Positions 22,955 through 33,858 of a stretch of 64,000 bases of DNA are shown piece after piece (the first letter of the stretch is position 1; the number at the start of each line of letters is the position of its first letter). The notes below the pieces were generated by a model. It saw only the letters and a list, made by a program, of their open reading frames with translations, had not been told where the DNA came from and ran no database searches. The DNA lies in contig JAEUBA010000039.1 in the NCBI GenBank assembly GCA_018257865.1, forward strand, positions 62,001-126,000. Direction: 5' to 3'. This stretch comes from Stereocaulon alpinum (lineage: Eukaryota; Ascomycota; Lecanoromycetes; Lecanorales; Stereocaulaceae). A program made the position numbers and the translations under genes.

Positions 22955-23626
22955 TCATGAGCGACCCACGATCTTCCCCTTCAAGAAATCATACTTCGTG
23001 CACCACCACATCCTCTCATTCTCCGACACCCCTCCACTGTTCCCACCCACGTGCACATGCACGATATCCACCCCCCTAATCACACTTTGCGCACTCACAA
23101 CCTCCATCTCATTACTCGCTACCAACTCCCCTCCACCCGCCCCTTCCCCACCTCCTCGCGGCACAGCAACATGCGCTGGCAATTGGTCGAGGGTGTAATA
23201 CCAAAACACCCTCAGATACACATGCGCTGGATCCAGTCCTCTAATCTCCAAAATGCGCGCATACCATGGCCCAGCATGGGACCGATACGTGGAGCGTGTT
23301 AGGAGTATGTCGGAGTGGATTTCAAGGGGTTCACCCTCGACTGGGATGGATGGTTAGTTGAATGTTTCGAGGTTGTTTGAGGGTGGGAAAGAGGGTTAAG
23401 GACTTATGCATTCGCGGTACCGGGTTAGGCCGTCCCAGATCTGGGCGGGACGGACTACGTAGGTTGCTATGGGGGGCGTGCCGCTTTCAAAGGTTGAGAT
23501 GCTGAAGGGTGTGGGGTTTATTAGTGGGGATGAGTCGGATCTTGCTAGAGGGACACGGTTGATGGCGGGTTGGATCGTGATTTTTGGATTTGAGGTTCGG
23601 TTGTTTTTAGGCTTGGTGGGTGCCAT
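22955..23626 (-). CDS. small BAH-domain protein
   Basis: Bromo-adjacent-homology domain protein, a chromatin/nucleosome interaction module. Proposed exons 23626-23404 and 23340-22955, 202 residues. Exon 1 carries YVVRPAQIWDGLTRYREC, matching the W-x-x-(L/M)-T-R-Y entry strand of fungal BAH proteins. Exon 2 carries DILLTRSTYRSHAGPWYAR, ILEIRGLDPAHVYLRVFWYY and TLDQLPAHVA, the central BAH strands. ELVASNEMEVVSAQSVIRG and WWCTKYDFLKGKIVG follow. Unlike many relatives it lacks a PHD or winged-helix extension and stops soon after the domain. The intron is 63 nt with a phase-correct but weak donor (GTCCTT), so the exon-1 end is the least certain point. The N-terminal about 40 residues are low complexity. 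Confidence 0.72.
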
Positions 23627-24015
23627 TCTTGGGGTTTGGCGAAGTGTGGGTGTGGCGGTTGGACGGCAGAGGGGAGTGTCTGGACGATGAGAAGTGTTGT
23701 GGAAGAAGTTGGATAGTGGAGAAAGTCGAGGTGAGGTGAGCTGAGATCATGGTTTTGGCGCGGCTAGCTTTACATCTAATGAGTCTGAAAACGCGGCAAT
23801 CGAAGTAGGAGAGTGACAGAAAGCTCAGAGTTGAGTATAGCCTGAGATTGCTTCTTTTTTGGGACACAATCCCTTCACTCATCGCATGATGGCAAGCTAA
23901 GAATTGCCTACCGACACTGCTTGCATCAGGTAATAGTAACAGACTCCTCGCTCCTCTCTATGGTATCAAACGCCCTTACAATGCATATTATCTCTCCCAA
24001 AATCTTCGCCAGCAA
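23627..24015. other. intergenic region between BAH and CBS genes
   Basis: 389 bp on the 3' side of the CBS gene and 5' side of the BAH gene. No motif or gene recognised. Confidence 0.4.
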
Positions 24016-24612
24016 TCAATTCGGTCTCCGCTTAACAAACTCCTCCAAATCCCCTCTCGTCGCAACCCCAAGCACAAACCTCCTACTCCCATCCGTAACC
24101 ACCGCAAAATCCTGCTTCTCACCGCTCGGTGCAGCACTCCCATCAAAGAACGCCTCCAGCTCCTCCAACGGCGTATCCATCGTAATGATCTTATACACAT
24201 TCCCTCTCCGCCGAAATTTCTGCATTGCTTTTTCTACGTAGTCGGAGTCCTGCACTTTTCCGTCTTTGAGAAGTTGTTTTAGGCGGGGGATGTTGAGGTA
24301 GCCTAGGAGGGCGCGGGTGTCTTCGGATACGACTGTTAGATGGGTGTAGTCGCGCTCGTAGGCGTTCATTAGGGCTGTGGCGATTGTGTCTGTGGGTTTG
24401 GAGGAGAGGGCGGGGGGTGGGTCGAGGTCTTCTACTGTTGCCTATTGAGCAATTGGAATCAGTTCCTGCCATTTCTGAGGGTTTTTAGGGGTGATAGGAC
24501 GTACTCCACGGTATTTGTGTGCCCATGGTGAGCTTGTGGAGCTTGTGGAATTGGTATCTTGAGCTGTATTCTGGGCCGGGGCAACACCATTGACCGGTGC
24601 GATGGTAGCCAT
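24016..24612 (-). CDS. CBS-domain protein
   Basis: Small protein consisting mostly of a tandem CBS (cystathionine-beta-synthase) pair, a module that senses adenine nucleotides; partner unknown. Exons 24612-24505 and 24441-24016, 177 residues. The phase-0 junction restores HKYRG-ATVEDLDPPPALS. CBS1 is seen as LMNAYERDYTHLTVVSEDT and ALLGYLNIPRLKQLL. CBS2 is seen as ITMDTPLEELEAFFDG, DFAVVTDGSRRFVLGVATR and GDLEEFVKRRPN. The first 25 residues are Ser/Thr/Ala-rich and probably disordered. Divergent from the phosphate carrier gene over 330 bp. Confidence 0.85.
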
Positions 24613-24942
24613 ATTGTTCGTCTAATGTGTCTTCAGCTTCGGCTTTCTTTGCCTGGCTATCGGTCCATTGTTGATTTAGAAGATAGATGTGAAGAATTAC
24701 AGCCTTTCTCTAGCGCCGACAGACGTCTTGCGCCGTTGTTGCGCAAAGACGCCTTCCCGTGTCGATCCTACGTAAGCCTTGGCACAACTCGAGCTCCCCT
24801 CATCCGTAGCTTTCTGAATGCTTCATCTCCCTGCCTCTTCATTGGCAGCTTGAGCCAGCCCCTGTATCCTGGAGACGACCCTTATGTGAGTTCCCAATGC
24901 ATGATAGCTCAATTGTGGTCCTTGCTAATGCTTTCAAGCACC
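24613..24942. promoter_or_regulatory. divergent intergenic promoter region, CBS gene / phosphate carrier
   Basis: 330 bp between divergent ATGs. A stop-free frame reads through it into the carrier gene, including an in-frame ATG at 24901, but I regard it as 5' UTR. Confidence 0.4.
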
Positions 24943-26344
24943 ATGCCCATCCTTTATCCCACCCAGGGCGCCCTTAACGAGGTGTTTACCTCTCGACATC
25001 CATTGACTCGCCCAACACCTACACAATCACAACCAAAACCCATCTTCTCAGCTTGGAGTGCTGTAGAAGATGCAAAAAGCAAAGCTGGCGCCTTGAGTGA
25101 GAAGGCTCAAGCAGAATTAAAACACGCCAGCGCGACCGCCCAAGCAAAGGCTGGGCATATTGAGCTCTATTCGGGCAAATACTATGCAGCGTGTACTTTT
25201 GGAGGGCTTGTAGCTTGCGTGGGTATATCGTTACCATGAACATCAGCAAAGATAGCTCATTATAGAGCAGGGTCTCACACATACGGCCGTTACCCCACTG
25301 GACTTGGTCAAATGCCGACGACAAGTCGACCCGAAGATGTATAAAGGCAACTTCCAGGCCTGGGGGATGATTGGGAGAGCCGAGGGTTTCCGTGGTATCA
25401 TGACTGGCTGGGGGCCTACGTTCTTTGGATACTGTGTACGTCCAACATCAGCCCTACAGCAATTTGTCATGCTCATCAGATACAGGCCCAAGGTGCCTTC
25501 AAATATGGTGGATACGAGTACTTCAAGAAGTTCTACTCGGACTTAGCTGGAGAAGAAAACGCCTACAAATACAAGACCTCGCTATATTTGACCGCCAGTG
25601 CCTCCGCCGAGTTCATTGCTGATATCGCTCTGTGTCCTTTCGAAGCTGTCAAAGTCCGCATGCAGACTACTATTCCTCCATTTGCAACTGGCACATTCAA
25701 TGGACTTGGCATAATCACTGGAAAGGAAGGTGTAGCCGGGTAAGCATGTCGTATTGGCTTGCATTTCCTGAGGACGTGCTGATTATGACACAGTCTATAC
25801 AAAGGTCTGTATCCGCTCTGGGGTCGACAAATTCCATATACAATGATGAAGTTTGCCTCGTTTGAGACCATTGTCGAAATGATCTATGGTTACATGCCTA
25901 AGAAGAAATCCGACTATGGCAGAGGCGTACAGACTGCTGTCTCGTTCGCTGGAGGTTATGCTGGTAAGATGCGAAAAGAGTATGTCTACTCGGCTCTTGT
26001 TGACATGTTGTAGCTGGTATTCTCTGTGCTATCGTCTCTCATCCAGCCGATGTGATGGTCAGCAAGCTCAATGCCAACCGTCAACCTGGAGAAGCCTTTG
26101 GCGCAGCAATGGGACGCATCTATAAGGACATCGGATTCGGTGGTCTCTGGAACGGTCTGGTTATTAGAATCTTCATGATTGGCACACTCACATCTCTCCG
26201 TAGGTTCCCAGTCTGTTAGTTTGATGGGTCCGTGTACTGACAATCGCACCAGAATGGGGTATCTACGACAGCTTCAAGATCTTTATGGGTCTCCCAACAA
26301 CCGGCGGCGCTGCTCCACCGCCGAAGCAGACTGCGAATCTATGA
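24943..26344 (+). CDS. mitochondrial phosphate carrier
   Basis: Inner-membrane H+/phosphate (SLC25A3-type) carrier supplying Pi for ATP synthesis. Six exons: 24943-25218, 25271-25435, 25486-25739, 25794-25963, 26014-26199 and 26253-26344, all in phase, 380 residues. Three mitochondrial-carrier repeats are visible through their P-x-D/E-x-x-K/R signatures: VTPLDLVKCRRQVDP, ALCPFEAVKVRMQT and VSHPADVMVSKLN. LVKCRRQVDP is specific to phosphate carriers. Each repeat also carries a glycine-rich second motif, for example EGFRGIMTGWGPTFFGYC. The N-terminal about 90 residues include an Ala/Lys helix (AVEDAKSKAGALSEKAQAEL) before the first membrane segment, longer than in yeast Mir1 and Pic2. An in-frame upstream ATG at 24901 could add 14 residues. 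Confidence 0.95.
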
Positions 26345-27062
26345 AAACATCAACCATAGAGCAGCAGCCAAGGAATTAGGCTGTCAAAGAAGCTTGGTAT
26401 GGAATGTTTGTCACGCCTTGCGAAAGCTTGTTGTGATTGGATGACCCTCCACCAACTTGGCCGGCCCACTGTACAAATCCTATTACGAATCGCATTGTCT
26501 TGTCAATCCCACTCCTCGAATACCATAACCATATTGATCGTTCAAGCAGAGCAATGTACGAAGTCAATCTTTTGCATATACTGAATATACACATACTCGT
26601 AAATCGCATGCGGAGTACTGTAGATCTACAATGGCAATCACTAATACCCAGAGCCTCCTTATCGCCCGCCTATCTGCTCCACCTGAGGGGTTCTATTATG
26701 CCAAGCCTAGAAGCCTTGCAAGTTCAAGTCACATCATCCGTTAACTTTCCGCCGAGTACGCCTGAGCTACTCCTCCAACGTCATGGTCTCTCGGCGCTGC
26801 CAGTTCGTATGACTTGAATGACTTACTCAAATCACAATGTCATTACGCGACATCCTTCTCCTCGTACTACAAATAGACCAGCATCTCCCCGTCGACAAAC
26901 AAACCACACCCTCTCCTCCCAAGATCCAAGCACCCCAGGTCGCACAACCCTCGACCAAACAGACGCGCAATAACGACAAAAGGACACCTAAATCGCGCAC
27001 AGCTCGTTAAACCCCTAGTATAGTCGGACCTACAAACAAAACCAAGACAAGAGATACCCAAA
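26345..27062. other. intergenic region
   Basis: 718 bp between the phosphate carrier and the Par32-like gene. Frames here are short and motif-free. It contains the promoter of the downstream gene. Nothing else seen. Confidence 0.4.
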
Positions 27063-27684
27063 ATGTCAACCGACCCCATCGTCTCCCACGGCCGCGGCGG
27101 CGCAGGCAACATCGCGCCCGACCAGAACAGCTACACAGATGGCGAAATCGTGCGCGAAGGGCCACTGGGCGATCAGGGTGATGGGGCTTATAGTTCTGGT
27201 GTACGCTCTCTCCCCCATTACCCCCCCCCAAAAACCCCACCCCGCTCCCTTGCCCACTTACCCCCCAATCTCCAAAACCCCCTTCCCCCCCACTTCTCCC
27301 AACCCCCAACAACGCCCCACCCTGGCGCCAATGAAGTTATTCGCTGATGTAATATGCGTTTAGAGAGGAGGCGCAGGCAACATCTCCTCCCCACGCCTAA
27401 AACCCACCAAGGGGAAACAACCAGGCGATACGGATGTCGTTCCCGAAACGGCGATGAGGGTGGGGGGGGACTATGATAGGTATCATGTGGGGAGGGGCGG
27501 GGAGGGGAATGTGCATCGTGAGAGGGGGGTGGAGGGGACGGGTGGGGTTATAGAAGGGAAGGAGAAGGAGGGGGAGGGGAAAGGGCATGGGCATGGGCAT
27601 GGGCATGGGCATAAGGAGGGGGTGCTGGAGAAGGCGGAGAAGAAGATTGAGGGGGTGTTGGGGCATAGGCGGGAGGGGGAGTAG
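27063..27684 (+). CDS. DUF3602 / Par32-like protein
   Basis: Small hydrophilic, likely disordered fungal protein with repeated GRGGxGN motifs (DUF3602). The yeast member Par32 is hyperphosphorylated upon TORC1 inhibition and regulates ammonium transceptors; an equivalent role here is inferred only from family. Exons 27063-27200 and 27364-27684, 152 residues. Repeats are HGRGGAGNIAPD, RGGAGNISSPR (beginning exactly at the exon-2 start) and VGRGGEGNVHRE. A run of five Gly-His pairs (KGHGHGHGHGHK) follows, then an amphipathic Lys/Glu helix (GVLEKAEKKIEGVLGH). The 163-nt intron is long for this window and extremely C-rich, while exon 2 is G-rich on the same strand. Confidence 0.85.
27583..27612 (+). 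repeat. in-frame GGGCAT hexanucleotide repeat, five copies
   Basis: Five perfect GGGCAT units inside exon 2 of the Par32-like gene encode (Gly-His)5. Copy-number change would alter the His-rich stretch without a frameshift. Confidence 0.9.
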
Positions 27685-28007
27685 GGGGGTTGGTGTGGGA
27701 TGATTCAATAGGAAGGGCTGGGATTATACAATGTCGGATTGTTTGTGACGAGAGAGACATCCCCTTAATGAATCTTTGTTGGTTGCACACGCTCGCTACC
27801 TATACAAACGCTATGCTCTGCTTTTGATGCCATGCCTCACCCTCTCAACCCCCCCTCCATCCCAACAATATTTCTAGAAGTGAAATTTCAATATATACAA
27901 AAGAACCCACGAATCCCCCACCGCACGCAGTGAAGGACTCTCCATCGCGTCTACGCGCATGTTCCCCAATCCCCAATCCCTATTCACAAACGTCACTTTT
28001 CTTCTCC
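27685..28007. other. convergent intergenic region
   Basis: 323 bp between two convergent stop codons; 3' UTRs only, nothing else recognised. Confidence 0.4.
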
Positions 28008-29495
28008 TCACGGCAAGGTGTTATATTTCACCCCAGCCGGCGTAAGCCCCGTCCCAGCCGCGTTTATAAATTTCCCCTCCCACAGCCCGCCGAGAGCTTG
28101 GTAGCCTAGGATTTTGGGGTTGGCGTCGAGGTAGGGGAGGAGAGCGTCCATCAGGTCTGCGCCTTCGGATTCGGAGGCGTTTTGGAGCCAGAACTAGGGG
28201 TGGGGGAGTTAGTTGGTGGTTTTAGAAAGGGAGGGGGGGGGGGGGACTTACTTCGCCGATGAAGATTGGGAGGCTGGCGATTGAGGGGTGTTTTGCTTGG
28301 ATGGCTGGAATGTCTATTTCTATGTATTTTTTCAAGGCTGCAACGTACTGTGTGACGTCCATGTCGGAACGCGCGAGATAGTAGTGGACGTTGATGAAGT
28401 TGAAGGTGCAGCCGTCGCAAGCTTGTACGAAGGCTTCGAGGTAGGCGAGGCCGGTTGAGCCGCCGCCGTTGGTGATTGCTGGGGTGCCGAGCTGGACGGT
28501 GCCGTAGTAGGGTTGTAAGTATTTCTTGTGGACTGTGACGGCATCGGCGACTTTGAGGTTCGCTTGGCTTGGGTTATCTGGCTCGTTTGATCTTTTTGAT
28601 ATCAGTGTCAATAATCGAAGTGCAAGCCCGGAGATGGGAAAGCTTACCCGAAGATAGCCTTGGTACCGCCCTCGATTAACACTGGGACCGTGGAGTCCCA
28701 GTCCTTGTTGTTAAGACTTGCATCGACTTTTATAGTGGGAACATATGCCAAGGAAGCATCAAGCTGATCTCCGCGGATGACATCTCCATTAGATCCATAA
28801 GTGGCGTACTTGCTCCCCTTGAAAAGAGAACTCCAGCCAGCTTTGGTGTTACCGTCGTAGCCGAGCCCACGCTTGCCAGGACCTGCTCCTGGGGGTTGCG
28901 GTGGGTATTTGTTACCGTTGTCGGTGGGAGCTGGCGCTTGAGAGGTGTAGAACGTCATTGCTGTATCGAAGGTGGCAGTTGCAGCAGACTGGGCAAGAGT
29001 GGGAGTGGTTGGAATAATTGTGTTGGGTGCAGCGGCGGTGGGGTTGGGGTGAACCACAGGTGCAGCCATAAGAGGAGCTGTATAGGCAGGTATTGCGGTA
29101 CCAACGCTGGGCATAGAAGCAGATGGTACAATACCTCCAGGAGCATACGTGGGGCTAGCAAAGACAGCAGTAATAGCAGGTGGAGGGCTAGATAGAACGC
29201 CAGCCGAAGCAACAGTGGATGCATGGCCAAGCGCTGTGGCTGTCTTTTCGTAGCAAGAACAGGCGCTCGATAGTTTCTTCTTGTCGAAATGTTGCACATA
29301 TTGGGGTAAGTAGGTAGTCTTGCCGGCCAGAAACGTGGGACAGAAATTGTCTGCGTAGGTGGAAAACCGCTCTAGTGCACGCAATTCATTGTCTTGGTAA
29401 CAGACTTTACTCCTATGACGTACGGCACGGCCCTGTACACCAGACAGGACGGACATGAGCGTCAGAAGAATGAGTGGGGTGGTGAAGGAATACAT
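28008..29495 (-). CDS. secreted GH128 glucan hydrolase-like protein with Cys-rich N-domain
   Basis: Cell-wall protein of glycoside hydrolase family 128 (Asl1-like, beta-1,3-glucan-active family). Exons 29495-28648, 28591-28252 and 28193-28008, 457 residues. The protein starts with a signal peptide (YSFTTPLILLTLMSVLSG). A small Cys-rich module follows (VCYQDNELRALERFSTYA, FCPTFLAGKTTYLP, LSSACSCYEK), seen at the N-terminus of other fungal wall proteins. A Pro/Thr/Ala-rich linker of about 120 residues leads to the catalytic domain GKRGLGYDGNTKAGWSSLF. The two expected catalytic glutamates lie in GSNEPDNPSQANL, spanning intron 1, and LPIFIGEFW, spanning intron 2. INVHYYLARSDMDVTQYV is also typical. 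The frame upstream of the ATG has no other ATG. Confidence 0.9.
28233..28245. repeat. G13 homopolymer within a GH128 intron
   Basis: Thirteen consecutive G on the plus strand (C13 on the coding strand), directly after the GTAAGT donor of intron 2. Confidence 0.85.
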
Positions 29496-30871
29496 CTTCC
29501 TTTCTAGAGTGAATGTAGTGATTTTAAAAGAATCGAAGATCAAGGTAGGGTCTCGATCGAAGAGGGAAAAATGTGGTATACAACGCGTAAAGAATGAATG
29601 AATGTGATGAGCAAGAGCTCAAAGAGCGACTGTCGTGACTTGCACGAAGGGTTGAAAAGAATGTGGGACGTAAGGAACGGATGGTAGCCACAAGGGAAAG
29701 CAGAATTCAGGGCATATCAAATTGACTTTATACAACACCCCAAGAGAGAGAAAGAAGCCTCTTCCTGCAAACATTGCCATTATTGCCAATCTAAAGCCTT
29801 ACCCCTGGGACCTTGTTCGGTCTTACGTATGATGATTCAGATCTAGATAGTTTCTGTGCCTTATCATCATGGGACATCAAGCGAGCATTAGGCACGCAGC
29901 CAGTCAAAAGGAGAAACTCGAAATCGGTCAAACCCCGCACAATCTTAATTCTTACAGGGGACGAAGGGCACGCAGTCCACCCGTTGTCATGGTTATGTCG
30001 GCGCTTAAGCGCATCGCATCTGCAGGGACGGGATAAACGAAAGTCCGTGACCAGGCCAAGCCTGAATGCCGCATGTACACATTCAAACAGTTTCAGGGGG
30101 AATAACTGAAGTGCAGAAGGCATGAATACATGTGCAGCGGACAAAACATTGCACCGCAGCAAGATGGCATGGACAGATACTCATCGAGTCCAGCTGGGCG
30201 AAGCATGGCTTGATGAACGGAACGGCGAAGCGAGCAAGGACGACCTCTTTACCGATCTTGCCGTCCACCGTGTTGACGGGGGTTGCTGTATGTTAATCTT
30301 AGTGGACGTCGAATAAAAAGGTCTCATTTGGGGTGTAGTGTGATGTGTAAGATCCCGTGAGCTAGAACTACCTTACTGTATCCGTAAATCTGGATGAAAC
30401 AGCCTTTAAATTGTCAGCTAAACCCGTTTCTCTAGACGTCAGGTTTCTTGGCGAAGCCATCGCCAAGTAGTGGAGCGTGCCATTTCCACGACCGTTTCAT
30501 ATTTTGATGCAGATAATATGCAGGGTAACATACATTTTGTGCAAAACCTTAAACCAGCAAAGGGTCTCCTCCAGACCTTGCGCCAACAAGCCAACGATGA
30601 TAACCAATATATGATCTTGGCCAAACCCAGCGACAAGTCTATGAAAATATAATTGCGTGTATTTGCATGCGTGGCCTCACTGCGTCGAGGTTACAGAATC
30701 GCGATTGTGTGCAGAACTCCGCAACAGCGCGTCCCAAGGGACTGGTAGTGTGCTATCTATTTTGAGTAAAGAATTACGTTGCTGCAGCCTTGCGCCCCAC
30801 CGTATTCTGTGCCGTCGGATCCGTTTATATGAAGCAAGATATATCGACTCCGCCTAGATGAAAAGAAGCAT
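29496..30871. other. large divergent intergenic region, GH128 / sugar transporter
   Basis: 1376 bp. Frames on both strands up to 123 codons have no recognisable motif or splice logic, so I call none. It holds the promoters of two nutrient or wall genes. No repeat or RNA gene recognised. Confidence 0.4.
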
Positions 30872-32936
30872 ATGAGGAGGTTCGAGGAGGCAATGCCTCA
30901 GGTGGCATCATGGGCTGGCACGCCGTCAATCAAGGGGTCAACAGAGTCCATACGTATGGCTCTGTTGACCTTCAGCTTGATTGGCCTACAGTGAGAATTG
31001 AGTCTTTTCGGTTATGATATTCAGGCTAACCCAAGCTTGTATAGGTTTACGTGGGGCATTGAGATGACTTGTAAGACCCTCTGTGCCTACGATGAGTCTA
31101 ACTGAGCCCGCGCTAAGCCCTTCAACAGACTGCACACCCTACCTCCTACAACTCGGCCTCACAAAGAGTCGGACATCGCTGGTATGGATCGCAGGACCTC
31201 TGTCTGGGCTTATCATGCAACCGGTTGTCGGTGTGCTGGCAGATAATTCAAAATCGAAATGGGGCAGGAGAAGACCATTCATGGTTGGGGGTTCGCTGGT
31301 TGTGGGCCTTTGCCTGTTGATATTAGGATGGACGTCGGAGATAGTGGGCGTCTTCGTCTCAGAACCGGGCATGGTCAGTGCCCAGCGACATCCGACCTTA
31401 TGGACCGAGTCTTACAACGCGATCGCAGGCTAAATCCTGCACAATTGCCTTGGCCGTGCTCAGTATCTACGCTGTAGATTTTGCTATCAACGCAGGTAGG
31501 CGATGGACTTGCAATTGAATTCTATATCAAGGCTGATAAGGACGGTAGTTCAGTCATCATGCCGGAGCTTGATCGTCGACACACTGCCAATTGCAAAGCA
31601 ACAGCTCGGATCTGCTTGGGGTAAGCACACCTGATTCATAGGCCGTGTAAATATTGATTTGTGTAGCAAGTAGAATGATTGCTATCGGTCACCTGATCGG
31701 GTATGCCATTGGTACCATCGATCTCGTCAAAATCTTCGGGACCACTCTCGGAGACTCGCAATTCAAGCAATTGACCTTGATTGCTGCCGTATTCTTCAAT
31801 GTTGCTGTGGGAATCACCTCTTGGGCTGTGCAGGAACGAATATTGGTTTCATCCAAGTAAATTCAGGCCACTTCTTCCACGAAGACTCAGCAGCTAATAT
31901 ACGCTTGTCAGGGATCCGGAAGACAAATCTGATGTGGTGAAGATGTTTAGCAAGATCTTGAAGACGACTTTGCATCTCCCGGATCGAATACAAGCTATCT
32001 GCTGGGTTCAATTCTGGGCATGGATCGGTACGGTGGCTGCCTTAAAAGTTGTCCTCGCTTTTGCTAACCTTCGCAGGCTGGTTCCCCTTCCTCTTTTACA
32101 GTACTACATGGGTAGGTGAAGTATACTTCCGCTATCACCCCGAAACCAACGCCTCAGCATCCAAAGACACGCTCGGCGACGTAGGTCGCGTCGGCTCCCT
32201 CTCGCTCGTCGTGTTCTCCATCATCACATTCGCTGCCTCCGTCCTCCTTCCCTTTGTCGTCCAATCACCAGATCAAGATAGACGCAAATTCACCCCTCGC
32301 GGACCACCTAGCATCACCCCATATTTAGCGGCCATTAACAACAACAAGCCAGACCTTCTGACCGCGTGGCAATGGAGCCATCTTATCTTCGCAGGATCCA
32401 TGTGCATCGCCCCATTTGTGCGCTCACTCCAAATGGCTACCCTCATCGTTTCTGTCTGCGGTATCCCCTGGGCTCTCGCTTGCTGGGCGCCTTTCGCCTT
32501 CATGGGCATAGAGATAAATCGCCTTACCACCCCAAACACCATGCTTGCAAACGGCACCTCCTACCGCCGCCTCTCAAACTCCACAGACGACTTCACCAGC
32601 TCAGGTTCTCCCATGCTTCGCCTCCACCACCTCGACCGTGACCTCGACGACTCACCTACAAGCGACAGCTCAACAGGAGAGACAGCAGGAATCTACCTCG
32701 GCATACTAAACCTCTTCACCACCCTCCCACAATTCGTAGGCACATTCATCAGCATGATTGTCTTCTCGATCCTCGAACCAGGGAAGAGTCCAGAGCTACA
32801 TGAAGACGGCACCGAAGAAGCTATACAGAAAGCGGCTGATGGGCCGAATGCGATTGCTGTTTGTTTGTTTATTGGGGCGTTGAGCGCTATCGTGGCGGCT
32901 TATGCTACTGCGAGGATGAAGGCTATGACGAAGTAG
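30872..32936 (+). CDS. MFS sucrose/alpha-glucoside transporter (SUT/GPH family)
   Basis: Plasma-membrane H+/disaccharide symporter related to S. pombe Sut1 and plant SUTs. Eight exons: 30872-30990, 31045-31070 (26 nt), 31129-31373, 31429-31495, 31549-31620, 31667-31856, 31912-32027 and 32077-32936, all in phase, 564 residues. Family motifs: QFTWGIEMTYCTPYLLQLG in helix 1, GLIMQPVVGVLADNSKSKWG followed directly by RRRPFM (the GPH loop 2-3 signature), and VQSSCRSLIVDTLP in loop 4. WFPFLFYSTTWVGEVYF and SVCGIPWALACWAPFAFMG lie in the second half. A Ser/Asp-rich loop (LDRDLDDSPTSDSSTGE) precedes the last two helices. Two in-frame ATGs (30872, 30893) are possible starts. Exon 1 contains a 35-bp near-perfect palindrome (see findings). 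Confidence 0.9.
30936..30970. repeat. 35-bp near-perfect inverted repeat in transporter exon 1
   Basis: Outer arms GGTCAACAGAG and CTCTGTTGACC (11 bp, perfect) enclose CCATACGTATGG (12-bp perfect palindrome) with a single unpaired T at 30947, so 17-bp arms with one bulge. It lies wholly in coding sequence, 64 nt after the first ATG. Confidence 0.95.
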
Positions 32937-33858
32937 ACGGGGTGTTTTGGAGAGCGTTTTTGGAGTCGGTGGGTTAATGAGAGGTTAATACCCAGCCGGC
33001 TACTTGATGGGCAGATTAAAGTATGGGTTATGACGGAGCTGCCTTTACGTGTCATGGTCGTCTAATTAATACGTTCTAACCGGAACGGAGGCATGACTCT
33101 ATCCCTATAGACTTTCCTATACCCTTTACTTGGGCCGTTGCGCTGCCTTCGCGATCCGATATCCATACGTAGAAGCAATTCTCATATAGCGCTAATAACC
33201 GTTTAATTATCCAGACGCTTCAACAGTCCTTTATTCCTCATATTCAATTCCACCAATAATAGAAGTTAGTAGGGTTGGACACCTCGATTTCCGTCTTTCA
33301 GAATTAAAACCGAGAATCCCGGCTTTTCGAACCTTTGTAGAGCGTGCCACATCACATATTCGCAGTACTACGTATGCAAAGCCAGCAACACACAATATAG
33401 TAGTAGAAGCGTGTTCAAGCCATGAACCGTGCCTGCCCAGATCCTACAGCCACCGCCCCTTGGACCCTACGCTTTGGGCCTTGGGACGGGATATATGAGT
33501 GGGTCGCAGACGATTACTTTGTACTTTATATGTGCTTTGGATGATATGTTTCGTCTTTAGTTAGAAGCGGCGGCGAGGGGCTGGATTGGTTGATGGGGGA
33601 TGGGGCATGTTGAGGGATGGTTTGGATGGTGTTTTGAGGGTAGGTTTTGGCGGTGATGAAAGCTGGCTGATAGTATAGTCATGCTTGTGCGAAGTTGGTC
33701 ATTTTTACTTCAGTAGGGTAATTAGAATGATGATCATGTCATTTGTTGGCTTTAATGCTTTTGACATCACACGTTTTGAGAAGGTATCCTACCGCCAAAC
33801 CTATCAAGTCCATGCTCCAACGGCTGTTGGGAATACCACATGCCTGCGCTACAACCGC
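32937..33858. other. convergent intergenic region
   Basis: 922 bp between convergent genes. The stretch around 33050-33340 is richer in TA steps than its surroundings but I see no element ends or repeats. No gene supported. Confidence 0.4.

Noticed and set aside
24559..24942. N-terminal extension of the phosphate carrier in an open upstream frame
   Set aside because: The frame overlaps the divergent CBS gene start. The extra residues are not carrier-like; the ATG at 24943 gives a sensible protein.
29791..30268. Frames on both strands in the GH128/transporter gap
   Set aside because: They overlap each other, have no motifs and resemble chance frames in GC-balanced DNA.
33050..33340. TA-rich patch as a possible RIP-mutated transposon relic
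   Set aside because: No terminal repeats, no transposase or reverse transcriptase traces, and the composition shift is mild.
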